From Acinetobacter sp. ANC 4178 (lineage in GTDB: Bacteria; Pseudomonadota; Gammaproteobacteria; Pseudomonadales; Moraxellaceae), in assembly GCF_004331175.1 (NCBI RefSeq), contig NZ_SJOD01000006.1, forward strand, positions 62,001 through 126,000: a DNA stretch of 64,000 nt, read 5' to 3'. The stretch's first letter is position 1, and every line of letters begins with the position of its first letter. Positions 29,008 through 38,446 of the stretch are shown piece after piece. Below the pieces are notes generated by a model that saw nothing but the letters and a program-made list of their open reading frames with translations, was not told where the DNA came from and made no database searches. The translations under genes were made by a program, and so were the position numbers.

Positions 29008-29796
29008 ATGCGCAAAAAGTTTGCCGTGATTGGCAACCCGATTGAACAGTCCCGTTCCCCTGAACTTCACCATGCCTTTGCAGCAAAAACGGGCATCGAT
29101 CTCCACTACTGCAAACGCTTAGCCCCATTAGATGGCTTTGAAGCCAGTGTGCAAGAGTTTTTTGCTCAAGGGGGCTGTGGCATGAATGTCACCGTTCCAT
29201 TTAAAGAGCAAGCCTTTGCACAATGTCAGGTCCTGACCGAACGAGCCAAAATTGCCAAAGCCGTCAATACGCTATGGATACAGGATGGCATACTGTACGG
29301 CGACAATACCGATGGTCAAGGTCTGGTCAATGCGATCCATGCTTTGGGTTGGTCACTCGCACAAAGCCGTATCTTAATTTTAGGGGCAGGTGGGGCAACA
29401 CGTGGTGTGATTTATCCTTTGGTACAAGCAGGCGCGAAACACATCGTGATCGCCAACCGTACCCTATCTCGGGCGGAACAACTGGTGACAGATTTACAAC
29501 AGCATGTGCCGCAAGCTGAACTCAGTGCGACAGCGCTCACCGCATTAACTGGAGAATTTGATTTGGTGATTAATGCCACTTCTGCCAGTTTGAGTGGTGA
29601 AGCCTTAATCCTTCCAGAACAACTGATTTTTCACCATGCTTACGAAATGGCTTACGGCAAACCCTCTAGTTTTCTAGATCAAGCCAAAGCACGCGGCATC
29701 CCAAGTTCTGAAGGGTTTGGTATGTTAGTCGGGCAGGCCATAGAAGCCTTTTCCATTTGGAATGGGGTAAAGCCTGAGTTAAAAGATTTTCTTTAA
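29008..29796 (+). CDS. aroE: Shikimate dehydrogenase
   Basis: NADPH-dependent reduction of 3-dehydroshikimate to shikimate in aromatic amino-acid synthesis. About 262 residues. Substrate-binding residues sit in NPIEQSRSPELHHAF and MNVTVPFKE (catalytic Lys); the cofactor loop is LGAGGATRGV, followed by ANRT; the C-terminal GFGMLVGQA block is typical. The start could be the GTG at 29005 or the adjacent ATG at 29008; the ATG is chosen. Confidence 0.96.
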   Translation: MRKKFAVIGNPIEQSRSPELHHAFAAKTGIDLHYCKRLAPLDGFEASVQEFFAQGGCGMNVTVPFKEQAFAQCQVLTERAKIAKAVNTLWIQDGILYGDNTDGQGLVNAIHALGWSLAQSRILILGAGGATRGVIYPLVQAGAKHIVIANRTLSRAEQLVTDLQQHVPQAELSATALTALTGEFDLVINATSASLSGEALILPEQLIFHHAYEMAYGKPSSFLDQAKARGIPSSEGFGMLVGQAIEAFSIWNGVKPELKDFL

Positions 29797-29826
29797 ACAC
29801 GCAGTCAAACCCATGCAAGAAAAATA

Positions 29827-29858
29827 AAAAAAGCCAACCGACTGGGGTTGGCTTTTTT
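29827..29858. terminator. Bidirectional terminator between aroE and the convergent lipoprotein gene
   Basis: A GCCAACC / GGTTGGC stem with a 6-base loop, flanked by A and T runs. It fits termination of aroE on the plus strand and of the large lipoprotein gene on the minus strand. Confidence 0.85.
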
Positions 29859-29869
29859 AATACATCACT

Positions 29870-32254
29870 TTATTTCAAATGCGTAGCCACAGCGACATAC
29901 GCTTTTTCATACAGATCATAATCCATAAAACCATCGTGGTCTTTGCTTAACTTGGCAATAGATTGCTCGGAAAGTTTATTTTTACGATCATCGGCAAATG
30001 CTTGTCCCAACACGGCTGCTGCACTTTTTAAGGCTGTGGTTTGTTCAGCATTGAGCTCATAATCATCCTTGAATAACTCAATATAATAATCTGCAAAGAT
30101 AGCTTGCGGCGTTTTATACTGCTGAATTCGCTTATTCCATGCCTGATATTCTTTCGCACCTTCCGATGCTTCCAGAACAATCCGCGCAGCACTATAACCT
30201 AGCTCATCAAACTGGTCTGGCTCCAACAATTTATGCTTGTCTTTGAGTGCATTTAAACGCGTTAACGCTTTGCCTTTTGGTTCTTCTAAACGGTCATTGA
30301 AACGGTAGGCATAGACTTCGGCAATTTCATTTAATTCGCTATTGCTATAGTGCTTCACCACTTCAGGACGGTTTGCAGACAACATCAAGACAAATACAGA
30401 TTGATAGGTTTTGATATAAGAACCTGTGTTCGCAAAGGTTTTTTCTGCCAAGTCTGACAACTGCTGATCAAAGCTCAAACGATCTGCCTGCTGCCCATCT
30501 ACACCAGTTCCAGACATGCCTAAAGACTTGGTAAAGCCAGTCACTGCATTTTCTAACATTGAACCTTTGGTGACTTCTTCAATCGATTTGGCATCGCGTA
30601 ATGCTTTTTTATCAATCGGTGTGGCATGTCCATAATTCGAGACTTGCATATCTACATGGATACCGAAATTACCAATCGTCTCATCAGCAAATTGTAATTG
30701 ATAGGCCAAATCCACCGCGCGACCTTGATTATCCAACGCCACATCAATCGTGACTGGCATCGCCTGTCCACTTTCCGCTAAAGCAGCCTGAATTTCAGGC
30801 TGATGCTTGATCCATAGTGCCTTAAATGCCTGCACATCGGTCAATTGATCGCTGACATAAGGTTCAAAAATATGTTGTACTTCTTGCATCGCCAACACTT
30901 TTTGCTCCAGTGCAGAAGCAGAAGCGGTTGATTTCGCATTACCTTGCACTGGTTGTAGCAACTTGACGCCATAAATATCCTGACAGTAAGTCACATCACC
31001 AATCGCAAGATGTTTTTTACTGCCCAACAACGCTTCACATGCCTGTTCCGACAAGAGTTGATTTGATGATGCTGCGGCAACTGCACCCGTAGCAATATCT
31101 TCTGCCGCCGCATCTTCAACAACTTCTTCCTGTGCTTCAGCAACCTCTTCTGTATGTTCAGATGCATCAGTTGATTCTTGCTCTGGATATAACAATTCAT
31201 CCAAGCGATTATTGATTAAGGTTGCAACACGCTCTGAAGATGCATAGGCTTGTGCACTCACTGATTCATCACTTGCTGCAACCGCCGCTTCTGAAGCTTT
31301 TGCAGCCTCTTCTGCTACAGTTGAAGCATCTTCACTGACGGTATCCGTTTCAACCACGCCCATGACTCGCTGAGTAAGGTAGGGTTTATTAATCTGCTCA
31401 AACAAACTCATTTGCAGCATTAAACGACCCAAATCACCTTGATAGCGAATTTTGTTGCTGATGCCCTGTTGTTTTTCTGATGCTGAAACATGCACACGCT
31501 GCAACTGTTGGGTATCTGCCAGCATATAAGGCAAAGCATTGACTTGCTTCAAATACTCAACCAGCTTCGGCACATTTACACGACTAAGATCTTGTTTATA
31601 TTTGGAAAAATCTAAATATGCATAAGATGCCTGACTGTCTTTATTAACCAAGTACGGCATGAACGCGAAATAATTGGCATAGAACTTATAGTTTTGAAAA
31701 TCCACCACCATTGGGAGCTTGGCTTCAACCAATAGCGTTGGTTTTTGATATTTGGCCACCAAATTTAAAGACGCCATTTTGTCTCGATAATGTACCGAAC
31801 CATCATAGCTAATTTTTAAATCATTGATAAAATTCATAAGACCAGCAGCAACGCGTGCGGATGATGAATCCGAACCTTTACCGTAAGCATACGGATTTTG
31901 CTCTGCAACAATTGCCTCATACAAGGCCTGCTTTTCTTGTTTACTCAACGACAACTTTTGTTGTTTTAAGTACTGATCTAATTGCTTTTGAATGGCAGGC
32001 TCTAAATTCTGCGTTGAATTCGAGGCTGGTTGAGTACTGGCAATTTTGCCTTTACTGGTATCGAACTGGAAACCCATGTTACCGCGATAATCGTAACTCG
32101 GATATTCATACATCGCATTGACGCCAGTAACCGCTTGTTGTTCCAAAGAGGTATTGGCCAAAGAAGATGCATTCGAATTGGATTTTATGACATGCTGAGA
32201 GCAACCGACCATGCTCAAACTTAAAAGACAGCAACTTAAATATTTTAAACGCAT
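29870..32254 (-). CDS. Large hypothetical lipoprotein, 794 residues
   Basis: The signal peptide ends in a lipobox (LSMVGC, Cys18), so it is a lipoprotein facing the periplasm or outer membrane. The N-terminal region (about residues 100-290) has alternating hydrophobic and polar residues suggestive of beta structure (VHYRDKMASLNLVAKYQKPTLLVEAKLPMVVD). A low-complexity acidic Ala/Glu-rich linker spans about 310-400, and a helical C-terminus follows. I do not recognise a named domain; such proteins appear to be limited to Acinetobacter and relatives, but I cannot confirm that. It is monocistronic. Function unknown. Confidence 0.8.
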   Translation of the reverse strand: MRLKYLSCCLLSLSMVGCSQHVIKSNSNASSLANTSLEQQAVTGVNAMYEYPSYDYRGNMGFQFDTSKGKIASTQPASNSTQNLEPAIQKQLDQYLKQQKLSLSKQEKQALYEAIVAEQNPYAYGKGSDSSSARVAAGLMNFINDLKISYDGSVHYRDKMASLNLVAKYQKPTLLVEAKLPMVVDFQNYKFYANYFAFMPYLVNKDSQASYAYLDFSKYKQDLSRVNVPKLVEYLKQVNALPYMLADTQQLQRVHVSASEKQQGISNKIRYQGDLGRLMLQMSLFEQINKPYLTQRVMGVVETDTVSEDASTVAEEAAKASEAAVAASDESVSAQAYASSERVATLINNRLDELLYPEQESTDASEHTEEVAEAQEEVVEDAAAEDIATGAVAAASSNQLLSEQACEALLGSKKHLAIGDVTYCQDIYGVKLLQPVQGNAKSTASASALEQKVLAMQEVQHIFEPYVSDQLTDVQAFKALWIKHQPEIQAALAESGQAMPVTIDVALDNQGRAVDLAYQLQFADETIGNFGIHVDMQVSNYGHATPIDKKALRDAKSIEEVTKGSMLENAVTGFTKSLGMSGTGVDGQQADRLSFDQQLSDLAEKTFANTGSYIKTYQSVFVLMLSANRPEVVKHYSNSELNEIAEVYAYRFNDRLEEPKGKALTRLNALKDKHKLLEPDQFDELGYSAARIVLEASEGAKEYQAWNKRIQQYKTPQAIFADYYIELFKDDYELNAEQTTALKSAAAVLGQAFADDRKNKLSEQSIAKLSKDHDGFMDYDLYEKAYVAVATHLK

Positions 32255-32494
32255 AGGTTTTTTTAAACCCCTTATTTATTTATACTTTAAGACATCAAGA
32301 AAATTGATTAAATGATCAAAAGACCGCAGATACTGTAGCAAAAAAATACAATATTTTGATAACAATTTTTACCTTAATTAGCCTTTCTGACATTTTTATT
32401 GGGCTACACTATCAATGTATTTTTATAACTAATGTGAATAATCAAATTATCGATTCAGATAATCCAAAACTATTTTTAAATTAGGATTAATATC

Positions 32495-34318
32495 ATGCCA
32501 GCATATAAAGCCCCTTTACATGACATTCGCTTTTTAATGAATGAAGTGTTTGACTACCCTGCACATTACAAAACTTTATCCAACGGCGAACTCGCTGATG
32601 CTGACACTGTAGATATGATTCTAGAAGGTGCGGCGGATTTCTGTGAAAACGTACTCTCTCCGATTAACCAATCTGGTGATGAAGAAGGCTGTCATTTTGA
32701 CAATGGCGAAGTAAAAACGCCAAAAGGTTTTAAAGAAGCCTATGAGCAATTTGTCCAAGGGGGTTGGCAAGGTTTATCTTTCCCTGAAGAATTTGGCGGT
32801 CAAAATTTACCGCAATCTTTAAACCTGATTAAATCGGAAATGATGGGGACAGCAAACTGGTCATTCCAGATGTACCCGGGTTTAAGTATTGGCTGTATGA
32901 ACACCATTTTACAGTTTGGTACAGATGAACAAAAAAATCTGTATATGCCGAATTTGGTCGCAGGGACATGGTCAGGCACCATGTGTTTAACTGAGCCACA
33001 ATGTGGTACAGACTTAGGCCAAGTCAAAACTAAAGCCGAGCTAAATGCGGATGGGACCTATAGCATTTCAGGCACCAAAATTTTCATCTCTGCGGGTGAA
33101 CAAGATTTAACTGAAAACATCATTCATATTGTTCTTGCACGTCTTCCAGATGCACCTGCGGGTACCAAAGGAATTTCGCTGTTTATTGTGCCTAAATTCT
33201 TGGTGAATGAGGATGGCAGCCTCGGTGAACGCAATCCTGTAACTTGTGGTTCGATTGAACATAAAATGGGAATTCGTGCCTCTGCAACAGCCGTCTTAAA
33301 CTTTGACAATGCGGTCGGTTACCTCATTGGTGAGCCAAACAAAGGCTTACATGCCATGTTTACCTTTATGAATACCGCACGTATTGGGACAGCAATTCAA
33401 GGCATTGCACATGCTGAACTGTCTTTCCAAGGTGCTTTGCCTTATGCCAAAGAACGTATGTCGATGCGTGCCCTGTCTGGTAAAAAAGATCCTGAAAAAG
33501 CCGCTGATGCAATTATTCACCATGCCGATGTACGTCGCATGTTGCTGACTCAAAAAGCCATTGCAGAAGGTGGCCGTGCCATGATTTATCATGCTGCACA
33601 AATTGCCGATAAAATGGCGGATGCTTTAACACTGGGTGACACCGCCGCTTTTGAAGCAGCCGATGATCATTTAGGTTTTTATACCCCAATTTTAAAAGGT
33701 TTCCTCACCGAATTGGGCTTAGAAGCTGCCAACCACGGTATGCAAGTTTATGGTGGGCACGGTTATATTAAAGAATGGGGCATGGAGCAAATTGCACGTG
33801 ATGCACGTATTGCAACGTTGTATGAAGGTACCACTGGTGTTCAAGCACTCGACTTGATTGGTCGTAAAGTTCTACTGACCTCTAAAGGTAAAGTGATTCG
33901 TGACTATACGGCTGAAATTTTGAAATTCTGTGGTCAACATGCACGCAATAAATACATGCGCCGTTTTGCGTGGGACTTAACCAAGCTTTGTGCACAATGG
34001 AATGCGTTAACTGTCCGTATTATGCTGGCGGCACGTAAAGACCGTGACATCGTATCAAGTGCATCGGTAGACTTCCTCATGTTCTCGGGTTATGTGATGA
34101 TGGCTTACTTCTGGGCGCAACAAGCAGCCGTCGCTTCTGCCAAACTTGCTGCGGGTGAAGGTCAAGAAACCCCTGAATTCTATAAAGCGAAAATTAAAGT
34201 CGCAGACTTCTACTTTGAGCGTTTGCTACCACGTACACAAGGTCATGCTGAAGCGATGGTGAATCCTTCTCGCACCATGACTTCTCTGGCTTCGGAACAC
34301 TTTAGTTTTGATTACTAA
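32495..34318 (+). CDS. Acyl-CoA dehydrogenase with C-terminal extension domain
   Basis: A 607-residue FAD flavoprotein that oxidises acyl-CoA to trans-2-enoyl-CoA. The order is an N-terminal helical domain, a beta domain with the FAD motif CLTEPQCGTDLG, and a C-terminal helical domain with YGGHGYIKEWGMEQIARDARIATLYEGTTGVQA, whose Glu fits the catalytic base. About 130 extra C-terminal residues match the extension seen in DmdC- and FadE-like acyl-CoA dehydrogenases. The preferred chain or side group is unknown. The gene stands alone, so it may act in fatty-acid or branched/aromatic acyl breakdown. Confidence 0.9.
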   Translation: MPAYKAPLHDIRFLMNEVFDYPAHYKTLSNGELADADTVDMILEGAADFCENVLSPINQSGDEEGCHFDNGEVKTPKGFKEAYEQFVQGGWQGLSFPEEFGGQNLPQSLNLIKSEMMGTANWSFQMYPGLSIGCMNTILQFGTDEQKNLYMPNLVAGTWSGTMCLTEPQCGTDLGQVKTKAELNADGTYSISGTKIFISAGEQDLTENIIHIVLARLPDAPAGTKGISLFIVPKFLVNEDGSLGERNPVTCGSIEHKMGIRASATAVLNFDNAVGYLIGEPNKGLHAMFTFMNTARIGTAIQGIAHAELSFQGALPYAKERMSMRALSGKKDPEKAADAIIHHADVRRMLLTQKAIAEGGRAMIYHAAQIADKMADALTLGDTAAFEAADDHLGFYTPILKGFLTELGLEAANHGMQVYGGHGYIKEWGMEQIARDARIATLYEGTTGVQALDLIGRKVLLTSKGKVIRDYTAEILKFCGQHARNKYMRRFAWDLTKLCAQWNALTVRIMLAARKDRDIVSSASVDFLMFSGYVMMAYFWAQQAAVASAKLAAGEGQETPEFYKAKIKVADFYFERLLPRTQGHAEAMVNPSRTMTSLASEHFSFDY

Positions 34319-34332
34319 GTTATAAACTCAAT

Positions 34333-34360
34333 AAAAAAGACCGCTAAGGCGGTCTTTTTT
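34333..34360. terminator. Bidirectional terminator after the acyl-CoA dehydrogenase gene
   Basis: A GACCGC / GCGGTC stem with loop TAAG, flanked by A6 and T6 runs. It can serve the plus-strand dehydrogenase gene and the convergent hchA-like gene. Confidence 0.85.
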
Positions 34361-34384
34361 ATTGCTTAAAGCTCTTTCATCCCT

Positions 34385-35254
34385 CTACTGAACTTCTGCT
34401 AAAAGTGCCTGAGCTGCCATTTTACCCAAGGTATTCGATGCCAATGGACTATCGCCTGTAATTAGCTTACGGTCTTGAATACATTGTCCTGACATCTCTT
34501 TATTGACCACTTCAACACCCAGCTTTTCTAAACGATCTGCCAGCAACCACGGTAATTCCCCAGGCATATAGCCGATATCTAGGTTTGCCCCTTGATCAAG
34601 TGCATCGGGGAAAACACACATTTTATAACCTTTGAAAATATAGTTTTCAGGAGCCTCATTCAATGCAGCCGCTAACAGTCCTGCTGGCCCATGACACAGT
34701 GAAATCACAAATTTATCTTTTGCCACCGCCCATTTCAGTAAGGTTTTTAAATCTTCACTTTCAGGTAAACCAATTAAAGCGCCATGCCCACCCGGAATGA
34801 GCACAGCCAAATAAGGAGAGTCATCACCTAAACTATTTTTCAGTACATCTGCAAGTTTTAAGGGCTTCTTAAACTGGGCCAAATATTTTTGGAATGTTGT
34901 AGGTACGACTGCGTCTTCATGCGGCATCGCCCACATTTCAAGCTTAACGGGATTGCCCGATAAAGTCGCAATATCAATTTCAAAACCTGCACGGTCTAAG
35001 TGATACATCGGCAATAAGGTTTCTACAGGATGATTACCCGTAGAGAAGAATTTGCCATTTTTCATGAGCAAATAGCGTTCATCGCTTGCAATCATCAGAA
35101 TTTTTTTATGCCCAGTATAAGGCGTTGGATAGTCGGTCCCATCAAAATCAGTTTTACTGGCGGTGTATTGAGAAAGTGAATAAGGTGAAGGGAAAAAGGC
35201 ATTGTCTTCAGCTAAATCAGGGGTTGGATTACGGTCTTGGCTGGTCTGTGCCAT
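34385..35254 (-). CDS. hchA: HchA-type glyoxalase III / DJ-1 superfamily chaperone
   Basis: A 289-residue DJ-1/PfpI-superfamily protein of the Hsp31/HchA branch (E. coli 283). The nucleophile elbow [13 protein letters not shown] holds the catalytic Cys-His, and the upstream [15 protein letters not shown] and [29 protein letters not shown] blocks, with the acidic catalytic partner, fit HchA. HchA converts methylglyoxal to lactate without glutathione and protects proteins from glycation and stress. A GGAG-type ribosome binding site precedes the ATG. Confidence 0.88.
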   Translation of the reverse strand: MAQTSQDRNPTPDLAEDNAFFPSPYSLSQYTASKTDFDGTDYPTPYTGHKKILMIASDERYLLMKNGKFFSTGNHPVETLLPMYHLDRAGFEIDIATLSGNPVKLEMWAMPHEDAVVPTTFQKYLAQFKKPLKLADVLKNSLGDDSPYLAVLIPGGHGALIGLPESEDLKTLLKWAVAKDKFVISLCHGPAGLLAAALNEAPENYIFKGYKMCVFPDALDQGANLDIGYMPGELPWLLADRLEKLGVEVVNKEMSGQCIQDRKLITGDSPLASNTLGKMAAQALLAEVQ

Positions 35255-35413
35255 GCTGATTCTCCTTTGTTATTACTTGGTTATTTTCAATTTTTCGAAC
35301 CTTAGCGTTCTGTACCACAGCTCATTTATTCAGCATAACAAAGTTTCAAAGTGGCTCTGTTTTAAGATGTAAATATAAGCTGGTCTTCATAACAAAATAC
35401 AAAATTGGGCAAT

Positions 35414-35445
35414 AAAAAAACCCCGACATCCTGTCGGGGTTTTTT
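35414..35445. terminator. Orphan terminator-like hairpin
   Basis: A CCCCGACA / TGTCGGGG stem with a 3-base loop, flanked by A and T runs on both sides. It is about 160 bp from hchA and has no gene directly before it. It may be left over from a gene lost with the IS insertion or deletion event. Confidence 0.7.
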
Positions 35446-35511
35446 GTATTAACTGCTATAAGGTATAACTCCTGTCGTACCTGCATCCTTGCGCTGATCT
35501 TTATTGTTATT

Positions 35512-35622
35512 CTATTGTGTAACAGGATCAAACCAAATCGAGATATTGCCTCGATTAACTAAGGCGTTGTTGTAAGTAGACCACTTAGTAGTACGATAAA
35601 CTTTAGGTGTAGGCTTATTCAT
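35512..35622 (-). pseudogene. Truncated IS5-family transposase (N-terminal 36 residues)
   Basis: On the minus strand an ATG opens a short frame beginning MNKPTPKVYRTT, continuing WSTYNNALVNRG and ending IWFDPVTQ before a TAG stop. This is what I remember as the start of IS5-family transposases common in Acinetobacter, but the following WY... and all catalytic DDE parts are missing. No IS ends were recognised. Probably a deletion remnant. Confidence 0.6.
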
Positions 35623-35882
35623 TTGAGTATTATATTGCGAAATAAGCTCTTAGCAGAGGTTTGTGCAACAAAGCCATTCTTAGTTTAAAAATTTATTGGA
35701 TTATAAATAGATTCTCTCTAATTTATAAAATTATTCTCATCATAACAGTTACTTACAGACATCTTGTTTTTATCCAATGAAACTCATGCATTGTCAACCG
35801 TTATACACTTCTTTTTATTCATCAATAAAAAGAATCCAACCATCTTAGATAGTTAGATTCTTTACGACGTTATTGAATAGGA

Positions 35883-36746
35883 TTATTTTACAGTGACAGT
35901 TATAGAGCCTGTATTTGCTGCACCAATTGCTGTTGTTGTAATATCGCCAAGTGTGTTGGTAAAACCAGTAGTATTAACCGAAGCATTAATATCACCTGAG
36001 TTAAAGGCAACATTGGCCGCAGCATAATTGCTTAAAGTACTTGTATAATATTCATAATTACTACCACTAATTGCTACATTAGCACCAGCTTCGGCTGCTG
36101 CTGAGAATGCTGTGGTCGCATTTGTATAATAGTTGCTCGCACTACTATTGCTCGCGCTATTACTTGCACTACTACTGTTACTAGCAGCATCACTAAATAT
36201 TCCACTATGATGCCATCCTCCTTCTGAATATGCAGCTTCTGCTGCTTGTTGAGCTTCTGCTGCTTGTTGAGCAGCAGCAGATTGGTCTGCACCTGAACTT
36301 GTATCTGTAGTACTTGAACTTACTGAACCTTTCATATACCCAGAAAGACTTCCTGCGAACTCACTGCCACTTCCTGAAGTCATATTTCCCTGTTGAAGAT
36401 TAATCGTTCCGTTATTGACTGCACCAATTGCCGTGGTTTTAATATCTCCCGTCAATGAATTAACGGACTGAGCATCTACTTGAAATCCATAATGATGACC
36501 TGTGCTGAGATCAAAACCTTCACCTATAGTATTCACACTTGCATCCACATCACCCGTATTGATTGCAAGATTTAAAGCAACACCATTTAGACCTTGTTCA
36601 GATATTGCATTCAGAGTATTGGCCAAATTAGTATCAACAGATATAACTGTGCCTCCTCCTGGGCCATGTGTACCACCTGCCATAGCCATACTAGATAGAC
36701 AAGCCATTGATACGGATAAGAAGAGTGTTTTAATTGGCTTTTTCAT
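35883..36746 (-). CDS. Secreted repeat protein, HfaD/curlin-like, last gene of a CsgG-type locus
   Basis: A 287-residue protein with a Sec signal peptide (cleavage after MAMA). Two copies of a motif of the form N-[TS]-GD-[VI]-[DN]-ASVNT...GDI-[KT]-TTAIGA-x-N-x-G-[ST]-I occur near residues 63-118 and 247-284, separated by a Gln/Ala-rich and Ser/Asn-rich middle. Such Asn/Gly/Thr-rich strands fit a beta-solenoid or amyloid-like surface protein. It is 85 bp downstream of the CsgG/HfaB-like lipoprotein gene. I infer it is exported by that channel; similarity to Caulobacter HfaD is by gene order and composition, not proven homology. Confidence 0.6.
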   Translation of the reverse strand: MKKPIKTLFLSVSMACLSSMAMAGGTHGPGGGTVISVDTNLANTLNAISEQGLNGVALNLAINTGDVDASVNTIGEGFDLSTGHHYGFQVDAQSVNSLTGDIKTTAIGAVNNGTINLQQGNMTSGSGSEFAGSLSGYMKGSVSSSTTDTSSGADQSAAAQQAAEAQQAAEAAYSEGGWHHSGIFSDAASNSSSASNSASNSSASNYYTNATTAFSAAAEAGANVAISGSNYEYYTSTLSNYAAANVAFNSGDINASVNTTGFTNTLGDITTTAIGAANTGSITVTVK

Positions 36747-36830
36747 GATTATTTCCTTGTTTATACTGAAATACTCCTCGCTAAGTACTTCTTTTTTTAT
36801 TGCAGTGAGAGCGAGCCCATTTAATATTTT

Positions 36831-38060
36831 TTAATCTCGTTGGGTAGAAGACCAATAATTTTCAACAACAGCGGGGTTTACACTCCAAAGCTGTTGAGAT
36901 TTCTCATCTTCTTGTTTATCTTCCGCCTTCACCTGCTTTGCAGGCACGGGCTGATTTTGACTAATATATTTGATCAAATCTTGCTTACTCATTTCAGGTT
37001 CAGCATCAGGATCCCTAATCAAATCGGACTCTTTCTGCTTTGGAGGCTGCGTATCTTTACTCGGTGTATCTACTGATTTATTTTTATCTGTTACTGCCGT
37101 ACTTTTATTGATGACATTGGCTGACTTATTGGGATCTGTCACCGCAGTTGTTTTATTTACGGAGGATGCTTGTGGAGTCATTTTCAACGCCTGAGTATTC
37201 TGTTGCTGACTAGTTTGGTACTTATGCAATGCAACAGCACTTCGCGTTAAATTTAGCTGCCCAAATTCTGGTGGAATAACCGCTCGACAGCTTTCAAATG
37301 CATTAGGTGGAATCACCTGATTCAATAATTCAAAGGTTGCCAAATTCAACATTTGACGTAAGGCAAAGTTGGTCGCCTCGCGCTCCCCCTTACCGATTTG
37401 AATATTAAGTAAGGTATGCCCGACAAATCGACCTGCATTCAAACTATAATCTTGTGCAACAATTTGTTTTTGTAGCGATACATTTCCTACCACTCGACTG
37501 GTTCGTGTATCAGTTAAAGATAAATCAAGACCAACCATAATACGTGTTTGGCTATAAGCGGGTCCAATGCCCGCAATTTGCATATCTAAACCGCCCCCAG
37601 GAATGAAGTCCAAGCTATTAATACTGCCAGTTACATAATAATCCGAAGCCTGAATATTTTTTGGATCACGAATTCCCCACCTCGCCTCACTTTCAATAAT
37701 ACGAGGATCACGTCGATTAAGTAGGCTTACACCTGCTTGAAACAGGGCGGACTGCACCATATCCCCTGCACCTTGGGTGACCATTTTTCCTGTACCACCA
37801 TCTGTAACCATATCTTTACCTGTTTGGTCTAAAATGGCACCGACAGAAAAACTTACATCACTGCGTAGACGGCCTTTTAAACAGGACAGTGCCATATCAA
37901 AAGGAGTAAAAATATCGGTGATTGGGGGGCCTTGCACTAACGTGACGGGTTTCTTATTAGAAGATGCTAAACCTGTACAACCTGCCAAAATCTGACTGAG
38001 CACAAGTACTACACTTAAAGAAGTTATCGTTCTTTTCTTTTTAATTGGATAATTCAACAT
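36831..38060 (-). CDS. CsgG/HfaB-family outer-membrane secretion lipoprotein
   Basis: A 409-residue lipoprotein (lipobox LAGC, Cys about 28). Residues about 40-275 read as the CsgG/HfaB family: VGAILDQTGK, the ARWGIRDP and YYVTGSINSLDF segments, VGLDLSLTDTRTSRVVGNVSLQKQI, and a terminal FELLNQVIP helix. CsgG-type proteins form the outer-membrane channel that exports curli or anchor subunits. The last about 130 residues are an added polar tail with the imperfect repeat NK-[TS]-TAVTDxNKS. AGGAG precedes the ATG, which overlaps the end of the upstream small gene by 7 bp. Confidence 0.8.
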   Translation of the reverse strand: MLNYPIKKKRTITSLSVVLVLSQILAGCTGLASSNKKPVTLVQGPPITDIFTPFDMALSCLKGRLRSDVSFSVGAILDQTGKDMVTDGGTGKMVTQGAGDMVQSALFQAGVSLLNRRDPRIIESEARWGIRDPKNIQASDYYVTGSINSLDFIPGGGLDMQIAGIGPAYSQTRIMVGLDLSLTDTRTSRVVGNVSLQKQIVAQDYSLNAGRFVGHTLLNIQIGKGEREATNFALRQMLNLATFELLNQVIPPNAFESCRAVIPPEFGQLNLTRSAVALHKYQTSQQQNTQALKMTPQASSVNKTTAVTDPNKSANVINKSTAVTDKNKSVDTPSKDTQPPKQKESDLIRDPDAEPEMSKQDLIKYISQNQPVPAKQVKAEDKQEDEKSQQLWSVNPAVVENYWSSTQRD

Positions 38061-38446
38061 AATGTGGCTCCTGTTACGGTGCCTAAATTAGGACATGCTT
38101 GATTGGCTTTATTGGTCGTTGAATTAACTTCTGCTTCATTCTGTGCATCAGCAGAAATACCAACCGAGTTATCTGAACCCGTAATGTTGACACTGCTTGT
38201 AGATGAATTGACTGTACCGATTGAACTGGTAGAGGTTGTATTACTATAAACTGTGGTTTTGCCTACACCATCGTAATAATCAGAATCCATTAACTCTATT
38301 AAATTGGCTTGAACCAAATGCTCTGCCGAACGTGTTCTCGAGGGCTCCCAGCGCTGACTCCATTGGTCTACCGCATAGGCATTATGTAAAAAAAATAAAC
38401 AACACAATCCTATTCTTATCGCTGCTACTTTCATGACTGTGACCAT
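38054..38446 (-). CDS. Small secreted HfaA-like protein
   Basis: A 130-residue protein with a hydrophobic signal segment (cleavage near AYA). The mature part is rich in Ser, Thr, Asn and Val with a pattern TTSTSSIGTVNSSTSSVNITGS like small amyloid or anchor subunits, and two Cys near the C-terminus. It is the first gene of the three-gene unit and overlaps the CsgG/HfaB-like gene by 7 bp. The order small protein, CsgG-like lipoprotein, larger repeat protein is that of hfaA-hfaB-hfaD in stalked bacteria. A second Met at residue 5 is a possible start. Confidence 0.6.
   Translation of the reverse strand: MVTVMKVAAIRIGLCCLFFLHNAYAVDQWSQRWEPSRTRSAEHLVQANLIELMDSDYYDGVGKTTVYSNTTSTSSIGTVNSSTSSVNITGSDNSVGISADAQNEAEVNSTTNKANQACPNLGTVTGATLC

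Larger units (their letters stand above)
35255..35882. other. Intergenic region with a transposase remnant and an orphan terminator
   Basis: About 630 bp without an intact gene. It holds a terminator-like hairpin at 35414-35445 and the truncated start of an IS transposase at 35512-35622. The stretch 35640-35860 is A+T-rich with nothing else I could support. Confidence 0.6.

Noticed and set aside
35346..35531. 61-codon minus-strand frame crossing the orphan terminator
   Set aside because: It reads through a strong hairpin, has no ribosome binding site and no recognisable similarity.
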